A DNA stretch of 64,000 nt from Apium graveolens (taxonomy: Eukaryota > Streptophyta > Magnoliopsida > Apiales > Apiaceae): NCBI RefSeq assembly GCF_009905375.1, contig NC_133649.1, forward strand, positions 226,755,275-226,819,274, written 5' to 3'. Positions 31,439-42,205 of the stretch are shown in pieces. How positions within the stretch are numbered: the first letter of the stretch is position 1; the number at the start of each line of letters is the position of its first letter. A program made the position numbers and the translations under genes. The notes beneath the pieces were generated by a model. The model saw only the letters and a list, made by a program, of their open reading frames with translations, had not been told where the DNA came from and did not search any database.

Positions 31439-32875
31439 TTAGGCTCTCTCTAAGGCGTCAGTCCTAAGCAATTGATCAAGCTCCGAATTCACTACAGAGT
31501 CAACCAACTCTACTATAAAGCACTCCTCTTCATCAGTAGAGAATTTCATTGCATTGAAGACATTAAAGGTAACGTCCTGATCCTGAACCCTCATAGTAAG
31601 CTCACCCTTCTGCACATCGATCAGAGTTCGACTAGTAGCTAAGAATGGTCTCCCCAAGATAATGGAAATCTTCTTATCTTCCTCAAAGTCCAGAATGACA
31701 AAATCAGCCAGTTGTAAGGACATGTTTACAGGGTTTTGGATCAGGCAGACCAAGTTTCTTAAAGACAGACAATGACATCAGATTGATGCTAGCTCCCAAG
31801 TCACACAAGCACTTATCAAAACATAAGTTTCTAATAGCACATAGTATCGTGAAGCTTCCTGGATCTTTAAGTTTATTAGGTAGTTTCTGTTGCAGCACAA
31901 CGCTGCACTCTTCCGTTGGAGCAACGGTTTCCAACTCCTCAAGCTTCAACTTCTGAGATAGAATACCCTTCATGAGCTTAGCATAGCTCGGCATCTGTTC
32001 TAGAGCTTCCGCAAAAGGTATGTTAACATGCAACTTCTTGAAAACATTCAAAAACTTAGCCAACTGTTTATCGAACTTCCAATTCTGAAGCCTTTTAGGA
32101 TATTGAGGAGTCAGATAGACTTCTTTATCCCCTGTACTATCCTTAGGAGTAGTGTTTTCAACAGCATTCTTTGGTTCCGCTTCGCCATCCTTTTTCTCAG
32201 CTGAATCAGCAAAATTGTCAATTTCTGGAATTTGATAGGGCGTGGGCGCGCTCCTTATGGGCGCGGGCACGCTCTCCTGCTGGATTTTTTTCCCACATTT
32301 TGCTCTTTCTTGATTTTGAGGGCTAGCGACTTTTCCAGACCTCAAGGTGATTACCTTCAATTGTTCTTTGACTTCCCTCTTTCCTGGATTAGCTTCTATA
32401 TCACTTGGAAGAGTTTCTTGTGGTCGGTTCAATAGGGCGTTAGCAATCTGCCCTATTTGATCTCCAGAGTTTTGATTGAAGCTGTTTGCACATAAGCCTC
32501 AACTCCTCCAATTCAAATTTTTCATTAGAAGATTGATCGGCACCTCCATGAGATTGTTGTTGCATTCCATGTGGCTGAAATTGCTGCCTTGGTGCATACT
32601 GTTGTTGGAAACCAGGAAGATTGAATTGATTATTTCCAAACTGCTGGTAAGGCTGTTGCATACCACCCTGATTATTGCTCCAGCTGAAGTTAGGATGGTT
32701 GCGGTTGTTAGGATGATAAGTGGCAGGAACTGGTTGCTGCAACCTCTGAAAGTTGCTCACAAACTGAGCTGATTCACTAGATATAGCACATTGATCCGTC
32801 GCATGTGAACCTGCACAAAGCTCACAAACACTCGTTTTCCGATGAACACCATAGTTGGTCAGAGAATCGACCTTC
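31439..32875 (-). pseudogene. Athila gag C-terminal part and protease, truncated by Chromo-1
   Basis: A Gln/Asn/Pro-rich stretch (32760-32440; PNNRNHPNFSWSNNQGG) follows a Cys/His remnant near 32800-32840. Then comes the Athila signature VITLRSGKV near 32340, a long linker, and the retropepsin region with CDLGASINLMSLSVFKKLGL (D-L-G-A in place of D[ST]GA) near 31800-31745, then VILGRPFLATSRTLIDV. A stop/frame change lies near 32435 and another at about 31730. The 5' end is cut at 32876 by the Chromo-1 LTR. Embedded at 32230-32280 are copies of the family GC-rich word, read as part of PAPIRSAPTPY. Confidence 0.85.
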
Positions 32876-35800
32876 TGTAATATCCGGGATATATCGTGTA
32901 ATTATTTTTATCAATAAATAAATATTCTGTGATTGTTGTATGAATTTTGGTAATCTGTTAAGTGGTACCTGTGTTTGGATGTGTAAATATGATAAAATTT
33001 GAGTATTTTAATTTTTATAGGTCCAAAATAAAGCATAGATAATTGTGATATTTTTTCTATTAGTTTTTATGTTGTTATATGATTTATGGATTTAATAAAT
33101 TATTTTTCTGAGTCTTTATAAACTATTTTGTATAATCGGGAACCAACCGACTTCAACAGTATTTATGTTTTTACAACCCGGAAATCTCGGGAAAAATCCT
33201 TCCTAACCTAATTGCAATATTCCGAGCATTTTCCATGTTTTGAATTTTTCGATCTGGCGTACGGTTTTACCCGCGCGGGTCCTGGCGCCAAATTTTAGAT
33301 ACAATATTTATTTCAGTAAATCAATAAAATCCGTACTTTCGAGAAATAGGATCTTTTGATTAAACTACTATATTATCTTCTCGTAATATGTGTAACCAAA
33401 GCGCTGAGACCAAGTCTGTATTTACAAAATATATAGATTTGGATAATTATCATAAAACCGGTACCGATTTGGATTTGTTTTATCGAATAAACGTAATATT
33501 TTATATCTGACATGATCCAACTGGGTACCAATATTCCGTAAATATAAATAGCCAGTACAATATTGTATTTTGTACAAATAAACATTATTATACAGTAAAA
33601 TAGATTATTATCCAGAGAAACGAATCGTGTTCTTCGTGTTCTTCGCAATCAAACGAGAATTTGAAGACGTTAATGGAATCCGATGGAGGCGTATGAATAG
33701 TCAAAATGAAGCTCTCGACAAGACGAGCGTATCCATATCAAAATCTTTGAATAAGGGTATATATTTTTAATTTCGTATTTTTCAGTATTTAATTATTTAG
33801 ATTTAAATTTGGTTTTTGATTTAGAGTAAATGTTTGCTGGTTTTGTTGACTAATTATGATTGTAGAAGTTCTAAGGATCATTTTCATATATTATTTGCTT
33901 GGTTTGGATTAGTAAATAGTAAAAATGAGTTTTTGAAGTTTATAAGACTTTTAGATCGATTTTTCGGTTTAATTAAGTATTTTTTATTGTTCTTGATGAC
34001 CTGGGTAGATTATACGTGTTCTTAACTTCGTTTTGGTATAAAGTTTATTGATTTTTGTGAAGAATTGAATAAGAAATGATCTCGCCGGTTTTCTTGAATG
34101 TTCACCGGTATTCATGACGAGTTTCGCTGAAAGTGACGAACTCAGCCTCGGTTATGGCTGCAGTAAGGCTCGTTGAATTGCCGGGGCAATTGTGTGTTGG
34201 TTTGGGTTGAAAAACACAGCAAATCGAAGGGTTTTGGGGGGTAATTTGAGGTCATCGGAGTCGGTGAACCTCGCCGGAAACTGGGTTGTTCCCCAGAATT
34301 CGGTCGGTGTTCATACCGACCCGGACCCGTTCTTACTAACCCATTTTTCCTGAATAAACAACCCGGTTTCGCTCCTATTTTCCCTATAATTCTGAAACTA
34401 AAAGTTGTTTCTATGATTTTCTTTTTAAAATAATTCAAAAATTCTGTTTTTAACTTATAAAATTCATTTAAATTCTCAAAATTCATTATTTATTATTCTG
34501 AAAATTTTTTTATTCAAAAATGTATCTAAATTATTTTGTTAATTAATTTTAGTTAATAATTAATTATTTAATTGGTCAATTAATTTAAATATTTATTGAT
34601 TAATTAATTTAATTAGTTATTAATTAATTTTAATTGGATATAATTATTTCTTTTGATTTAAAAATCCTGAAAAATAGTTTTGAGCTTTAAAATATTTACC
34701 TAAATTACATTCAAGGCTCAATAATTATTATAAAATGATTTTAAAGTCAGATTCAGGTATTCGAACCCTGATTAATTGTTTATAAATGATCAATGACCCG
34801 TTTTAATTCCGAAAAATGTTTAAAAATTCGTATTAAATACCAGAAAAATTATTTTAACCCCGAATCTTCTTTGAAAAATTATTCTGATCGAATACCTTGC
34901 ATGCTATGTGCTATATGCTATATGATTAATATGATATATGCCTATGTGTCTATTGTTTAACCGTTTTTGTCATAAATTTCAATCCGTAAGTCAGATTTGG
35001 GTGGAACGAAGGGTAGATAAAACCTTATGACGTCTATTTGATGGTTAGAATAATATGAGATTGAATATTGATAGATACTTATAATGCCTAGCAGAGTAAG
35101 CGAGGCATAGGAAAAGAAAATAGGTGATTAGAAAAATAGAACTGATGTGTAGAAAAGAAAGCAAGTGATCAGTGAATGTAAGCGAAGCATAGAAAAAGTA
35201 GATAAGTGGTTGTGGAATAGAATCATTAGGCAAGTACCAGTGAAGTTGGAAACAATTATGATAAGGCAAGTATTTCTGAACCTTTCTCGAGATATATTAC
35301 AAGTATTTTTAAACTCTTTCATGACATATTGTTAGTATTCAAAATAGTTATGTTTTATATTGTAAGTGTTTTGAATCATTCAGCCTTGAACCCAGATCAC
35401 ATCATCTGATCTTTGAGCTGTAAGCCCTATTCTTGTCAACCATCAATTGTTGATTTACCAGATACTAAACCACACAAATACAATACTACTCCATAAATAT
35501 ATATCCACCATACACCAAACACTGGAACAGAATTGCTTGAACATACATAAACTTTTATACTCTATCATACCTTGTAACATCAAAGAACTAAACCTAGTGA
35601 AATCATTTTTCATCTGATATCTGATTCTCCTACAGGCTAGAAGCCATTTCTCATACATACCTTGATATACACTTTTATACAAATGTTTTATCACTGTCGA
35701 TTATGATCTTATTTTATTGAATTATATTGTTTATCATACTGAACTGTTTTAGAATTGTATAGTTTTCTTTATGTGGACCAGATTTGCGGTCAGACCAGAT

Positions 35801-36210
35801 TCATGGTCGAATTCGGCCAATGTGTGCCTTTGGATCCTATTTATAAAGTAGAGTCGTGTGCCTTGCTCGGGGTTAGTGCGTGACTGATCACCAGCCTAAC
35901 CTTGGTTTTAAAATTTAAATAAATATCCAATTCTGAGGATTGTTTAACAAGAAACTTGATTCCTTTGAATCATCTCATTTGGTCATTGTTTAACCTCAGT
36001 TATTGTTATTATGACTTGCTGAGCTAGTTAGCTCACTTTTGCGAATCTGTTTATGTATTCCACAGTTAAAAAGGAAATGATTGATAACGAGGTTTCCTAG
36101 TCCATTGTGCGAGCTAGGATTCCAGGTCGAGTTGGATCGAGCTAGCAGAGCTTTATATTGTAGTTGAGATATGCAAGCTTGTAAGATTAATTTCATTATC
36201 AGTTGTAAGT
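32876..36210 (+). repeat. Chromo-1 5' LTR, first part
   Basis: Starts TGTAATATCCGGGATATATC, the same start as at 57932 and 62506. It has no coding content. It ends at the Copia-B insertion. 36206-36210 is TAAGT, duplicated at 53093-53097. Confidence 0.88.
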
Positions 36211-36422
36211 TGTTATTCCCAAACAATACAACAAGAATTACAGAAGGGGGGCTTGAATGTAATTCTGGCTTCTTTTTAAGATTTTAAAAATATTCTAACT
36301 TGATATATGTAATAGTGTTTGATTTGCAGTAATGCGGAATGGAAGAATAATAGAAATCGAAACACTAAGTAATAAAATACAAAGCTTTAAAACTTTCTGG
36401 TGGATTTGAATGTATCCACCAA

Positions 36423-36462
<40 letters not shown>

Positions 36463-37315
36463 TTGAGAACTCTATGATGCTTGAATAACACACACCTGCT
36501 TACAAGTGAACAAACAAACTTACAGAGAAATTCTTAACAAAATGTAGCTTTATCTATTTCTCTGAAAATTATACTTGCCTTGTTCTAAAGTTCTACTTGT
36601 TACACTTGGTTTATATATCACCAAGTTACATGATAGTAAGACAAGACAATAAGATAAACTATATCTAGTCTAACTTTATGCTGTTTCATTACTCTATTCT
36701 AGCATCTTTGAATATCTTCATAATTGCATGGAAATGGTAATGCTTCTTTGTTCTCTAAAACTTGTACTTAGGATCCTACATTCCATTTGCATACAATTAA
36801 CGCATGTGACTGTCAAGTCACTATCAACTACTCTTTTGAATTTGAACATCCTTTGGAGCTTCATTGAATCATCCGTTGAAGCTGTAGTTGATCATCCGTT
36901 AATACTTTGGTTGATCATCTGTTGAAGCTTTATGGATCATCCGTTGAAGCTTTATCTGAGCATCCGTTGAAGCTTGACTAATTATCCATTGAAGCTTTGT
37001 AACTTATCCGTTGAGACTCTTTTCTTAACAGTTAACTCCATTTCATTTATACAAGATTACAAGGTATCATATATTTACAATTCACCAACCTATCTTGCAT
37101 AACAATCTAGTAGTCAACATGACTTAAACTTTTCTCAAAGATCTAGTTCACTAAGCAGTTTAAGTATGCGGAAATATGCTACTGACCTATTGTACATAAG
37201 CTACTCTTTCAACGGATGTTGAAATGATCATCCGTTGAAAGCTACAAACCACTAAGTTAAATCTACTAAGGTATTTCATTTAACTTATCATCGAGTTCAC
37301 AACATATTCCTAACA
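36211..37315 (-). repeat. Copia-B 3' LTR
   Basis: 1105 bp with TGTTA/TAACA ends. It holds an (AT)17 run at 36425-36458 and at least eight copies of ATCCGTTGAAG-like words at 36866-37020 and 37209-37240. Confidence 0.92.
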
Positions 37316-37328
37316 ATCCTCCCCCCAA
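37316..37328 (-). promoter_or_regulatory. Copia-B polypurine tract
   Basis: On the - strand TTGGGGGGAGGAT directly precedes the LTR. Confidence 0.82.
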
Positions 37329-37575
37329 TTTATGTCTACTGGAATTGTAGCCATAAATTAAGAGAAACTTGATGATAACAAAACACCTAAATGTACATAT
37401 TGAAATATAGTAGATAAAACTGATAAGTGCTACCCATCTATTGAAAATTGAACAAAGTAAAGTGTACAAAGAGTTCTCACAATCATTGTCAAGGTGCTCC
37501 TCTAGTCTGAGCAGATGATTTCTATTTCCTTAATTGTCTGGATTTATTCCCAAGCTTCATGTTATTTTTTTCTAT

Positions 37576-40500
37576 TTAATTTTGGAGTTGTGTGTGGAAT
37601 TCAAGTTCATCATCATCTGATAGATCCAGATTTTCTTGCATTTCCAATAGATTCTCATTGCTAGAGATACTCAATTTGTCATCCAGTCTGAAGAATCTAC
37701 CAACACCCTTGTCATCCATGAATTCCATCAGCCAATAAGGCCTCAAATGCACTCTATTTCCTGTGCAGGGAATTGATAGAGTTTTTGGGAGTGCATCTTT
37801 GGCTTTATTGCTCCTTAGATCTTCTATCTTCTTTAGGACCAATTTCCTTGCAGTTACATTAAAACCAAAGTTTTTCTTGAAGGATGAGAAGATCTTTATC
37901 AATACAGAGCAGCTTTCTTGAAGAATCCTGTGAAGAGGCCATGTGATTTCTTTACCACCTTTGCACTTGAATACCAGTCTTTCAGGAAGATGTTTGTGAG
38001 CATCAATTCCTCTTACCTCTTCCAATTCATCCAAGTAGAGATTTATATCTGAAAATTCCTTAATGTCACAGATGTATAGTAGATCTCATTTGTTGACAGT
38101 AGGTTGAGTTTTGGCTAAGGTTTTGGTTCTGAGATTCACAGGCTTGTTCTTTTTGATTGCTCTTGACTTTGCTTTCTTTGGCTTGTTGAAGATAGGTAAA
38201 TTTAGTTCAGGAATTGGCAAATTTCCCAGTCTATTGGCTCATCCTTGGTAAATATAGGCTCACCATGGAAGTTCTTAGTTGGATCCACTTTGAATTCCTC
38301 ATGTACCACTGAGGGCTTGGATGTTTGAGTTGAAGTTGTAGACTGTTTGGGAATGTAGTCTTCAATTTCCTCATCACTGAAGTCCAATTTTCTTTGGAAA
38401 TGGAGCTTGTATCTGAATTTTCTTTTCTGTTGAGGTTCATTAAGCATTTTATGATCTTGAGCTTTAGTAATCACATATGGTTTCTCAGAAATCTCAGTTA
38501 TAGTTTTCATAGCTTGAAGTTTGGCCAAGATAGCAGCTTGCTTCTTCTTTTGTTTGAGCTTTTTAACATCTAAAGCAGCTAGCTTCTTTTCTTGCTTGAT
38601 TCTTTTTTTTTCTTCCTTCTTGGCTTCTGCAAACTGAGGGTGTCTAGCCACAACACAAATTTCTTTACCATTCCTGTAGATCTTGGCAAATCTTCTTTTC
38701 AGCACTGAATCAGTTGGATCTTTGAAGAATGCAATGGACCTTGCAAACAACTTCTTTTCATCTGGCCTTAGAGTCTCAAACATAAGATCCACAGGATTTT
38801 TGTCTGATGACTTTGGATAGTTCTTCTTAGGCTTCAACACCAGATTGGCCTTTGGAGACTTTATGCATGAAGGTTGGCCCTTTTCCAAGCTACCTAGACT
38901 CATTTCATTCACAGAGATTTGCTTGACTTATGAGTAGTGATGAAAGATCTTGTCTGGTTTCTGTATCTGACCGAATTTCTTCTGAATTTCTTCATCTATT
39001 TTCCTCCACTTATCATCCAATTCCTTCTCAACAGTTGTAACATCAAGCTTCTTGAGATTTGACTTTGAATCCAGCTTAGCAGCTGCTATTTGGATCAGAT
39101 AAATGTTGTCCAATACTGGTGGCTTTGGTAAAGTAATTTCTGGAACTATTACTTGACTGATTTGAAAATTTATCACATGTTTTCCTCACTGATTTGCTCT
39201 CCTTGACTAACTGGGACAGTTGAATCATTCTCCCCCTTTTTGTTATCATCAAGTAGAGTGGAGGTAGAAGTATGTGCAACCACCAGCTTTTGAAGCAACT
39301 GAGTTTGTTGTGCTTGATGTAAATGAATAGCTGTGGGAGAGACTTTTATTGCTTTCAATCTTGTATCCAGGGAATCCACTTTGGTTGCAAGATTAAAATT
39401 CTTCCTTAACTGTCTGTTGATGTCAAGCACTGTTGTATTTGGAAATTTAGCATCCAATCTTTCAGAGACATCCTTCTTGACTTGGTCAATCTCTATTTTC
39501 ATTGAAGTGACATCCAGATTGTGTTAAAGAGATTATATTTGATGTATTTGTAGAGAGTTGAGGTGTGCCTGTAGAAGCTTCTTGGTGCTAGCATTAGTGG
39601 TGGCTTAAAGAGCAGTCTGTGTCTGTTGAATTATATGAAAGAGAGTGGACTTGAAATGGTGTTCATCATAATCTTTGGAAAATGCCCAAGATGGCATGCT
39701 AGATCTGGAGCTAGGGCCTTCTTCTCCCCTTATGTCCATTGGCTCTTCATCATCATCATCTTTATCTCCAAAGAACTCTTCAGAACCACCAGTTCCATAA
39801 TTAACATCATCACTAGCTGTAGATGGCATGGTTGTGATGGCATCCTTTGCTCTTTGCATTGAAGCAGTTGTATACACCAAGTTTAGCATCCTTTCTGCAG
39901 CCACATTGTCCAGTTCATCTAGAACTTGATATGCTGACACAGGGTGAGTAAATGCCTCAGCTTTAAAAGAAACAGAGTCTAAAATAGCTTGATATTCTTG
40001 CTGAATTAGCTGTCTCTTGTCAGCCTCATTGTCATCCATTAACTCACTTACAATGGGCTCTTCCCATTTAGCTATACCTGTTTTTCTCTCATTTTCTCTC
40101 TATTATTGCATCAAGGGCTCCCCTTGGCTCACCACCCTCACACCCTCACCTTCACCTTCACCTACTAAGGTGGAACTCCCCTCACTCACTTTTGCCAAGA
40201 TGGAAGAAATAGCCTGCATTTGTTCACTCTTTTCCTCTCCTTTTTCTTGAGAGCAACTCAGCCTCTCACTCAGTTCACTCCCTTCCCTCAGTCCTAAGAA
40301 TGATTGTACTACTACTAAGTCATCTGCACTTGTGACAATAGTTGATATTTGAGGTGGTGCAGTGATTGTCAACGGATGAGAAACATCCGTTGAAGCAGTA
40401 GTTTTAAGTGTCAACGGATGACTGTTGTTAAGCACATCCGTAGAAGGATAATCACTTGTCAACGGATGAAAATATCCGTCGAGATTGAAAAAATGAATGA

Positions 40501-42130
40501 GTTTGGAGTAGATACTACTGTTGAATATGTGGGGATTAAATTGAGATTTTGCACAGATGTTTCAGTAGAATCAGAAAGAAATGGCAAGTGAGCCAACAAA
40601 TCATCTAAAAGATGATGATCACTTGTTTGGATTTTTGGATTCTCCATGAGAGTTAAAGATGGAGAATTTGGAACTAATGTATGAATCATATCTACATCCA
40701 GTGAGTGTGTGGGTGAATTTGGTTTATTAGGTGCTTCTATGATTAAAGAATTTGGTTGTGACTCCACATTTGTTACAGCCACATCAAGCTGACTTTGTGA
40801 TGGTGCATGTACTGAGTCTTTGACTACAGTAGGCATTGTGTGTGCACCCTGTGTATCCCCAGTTTGTTTAGATTTCATCTTTCTGGTATAAGTTTGGGGT
40901 GAGCTTGTGTCCCTTACCCTCTTGGCCTGTGCTCTTGGTTGAGAGCTTTGTTCAATAGTTACATCCTTTTGAGAGGATTTAACTAGCAATGAGCTTATAT
41001 CCTTTTTAAGCACTGCAGTTTGTTGGGAAACTGTAGTGTGGCCAGGCTGGAAAACACTCACCTTTCCAACCTTATTCTTAGGGCTTCTTTGATGTTCACC
41101 CTGTCCCTCTCCTAACTCACTCTCCTTCACACTCCCCTCTTGGTGTTTGGTAGGTTTTGCAACTGGTTTCTTTTGAGAGAAACCAGAGGGGGCTTTCTTT
41201 GATTTTGATTTAGAGATTTTTGGTTTAGTGGCTTGGGTAGGCATCTATTTGGTTACATTCACAGATTTCATTGCCACTGTTGAAGGAAAAGAAATAGGTT
41301 GAGAAGTAGTGGTAGAGACAGAGACATTTACCTCACTTACATGAGCCAACTCCTTGATTGGCATGTACACAAGTGTAACATCCTTGTGATGATTTATCCT
41401 GTTCAAGTCAACAATAATTCTCCTCTCTTGGACCCAAAAATCTAACTTGTTTGTTGGGTTCTCAATGATTAGGCTCTCAGAAACAAAATTAGCTAGGATC
41501 ATGAAAAATCTAGCATAATAGATATTCTTAGACCTCTTCTTAATATCCCCTTATTTACTCCCTATCTCAAAAATAACAGAAGTGCTAAAATTGAAATACT
41601 TGTCACTAAGAAGCATGTAAAGCATGTGAACAAGTGAGTAAGATACAACATCAAAGTTGCTTATTTTTTCCAGAAAACACCTTGATAATTGAATCACACA
41701 GAAAGCTCCATTCTTTTCTAAGTCCTAGTCTCCTAACATCACCTAGTTTAGTGGCATCAAGAGCATAACCCATAGAAATTAGCATGTTACTCACATCAGT
41801 GTCTATGTGTGGAACAATTGTGTTATTTTCAGGCAATTTAAAACACTTTTAAATTACATCACAGTTGATACAATGTTTATTACCTTTGAGAGTGAAGGTA
41901 ATAATCTTGTCATTAGAGCTAAACACTGCAGTAGTCCAGATTTCCTCAACAACTTCACAATAGATGGTTGGGGATTTAGGCATGGCATAATTCAATTTGC
42001 AGTTTAGCATGAAGTCCATCATCTTGTGATAATCTTTAGATGCCGGAATCTGCTTGTTCACTAAAGCTACAAAGTTGTTCTTTTCATAAATAAATCTAGT
42101 TGAGGACATAAGCTTGACTACGGGTGCCAT
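37576..42130 (-). pseudogene. Long extra 3' ORF of Copia-B (env-position gene), broken
   Basis: The ATG at 42130-42128 starts MAPVVKLMSSTRFIYEKNN. Blocks align in order with the Copia-A 3' ORF: start MAP-, DATKLGDVRRLGLRKEWSF followed by a SNFD block, and NIYYARF. A long Ser/Thr/Pro/Lys-rich region follows (41240-40110), then a coiled-coil/Gln part (AIHLHQAQQTQLLQKL) and a basic helix (KKEEKKRIKQEKKLAALDVK). The C-terminal domain (KEFSDINLYLDELEEV; RVHLRPYWLMEFMDDKG) ends at 37576. Breaks: TAA 41851-41849, a frame change near 41650, stops near 41240 and 40100, and others. No signal peptide or membrane helix is seen. Copies of ATCCGTTGA words lie within coding at 40368-40483. Confidence 0.78.
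39228..39241 (-). promoter_or_regulatory. Internal polypurine tract in the Copia-B 3' ORF
   Basis: On the - strand AAAAAGGGGGAGAA, read within the protein as NKKGEN. It matches the tract at 16219-16234 in Copia-A in sequence and in place (after the coiled coil). Confidence 0.6.
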
Positions 42131-42205
42131 TTCAGCCTTTGAATTTGTGCACAGCAACTGCCAGCAACAATATATTCAGCTTCAGTTGTAGAAGTAGACA
42201 CTGAA
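42131..42205 (-). pseudogene. Copia-B RNase H scrap fused to the 3' ORF
   Basis: On the - strand the last piece of pol reads SVSTSTTEAEYIVAGSCCAQ, the RNase H block also seen at 19500 and 506. It runs directly into the ATG of the 3' ORF with the rest of RNase H and the spacer missing, so an internal deletion has joined them. The other side is cut by the Chromo-2 LTR at 42206. Confidence 0.85.

Larger units (their letters stand above)
24482..32875 (-). mobile_element. Athila-type Ty3/gypsy retrotransposon, 5' part displaced
   Basis: Read on the - strand from 32875: end of gag, protease, RT, RNase H, integrase, an env-position gene, polypurine tract and 3' LTR (25567-24482). The gag block VITLRSGK, the RT block FMDDFSVFG and the post-pol gene are features of Athila. 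Chromo-1 inserted at 32876 (target ...CCTTC), so the N-terminal gag part and 5' LTR should lie beyond the right edge of the window. All genes are broken. Confidence 0.88.

Noticed and set aside
36425..36458. (AT)17 run as an origin or regulatory site
   Set aside because: A plain microsatellite; its partner in the other LTR is only 9 units, showing slippage.
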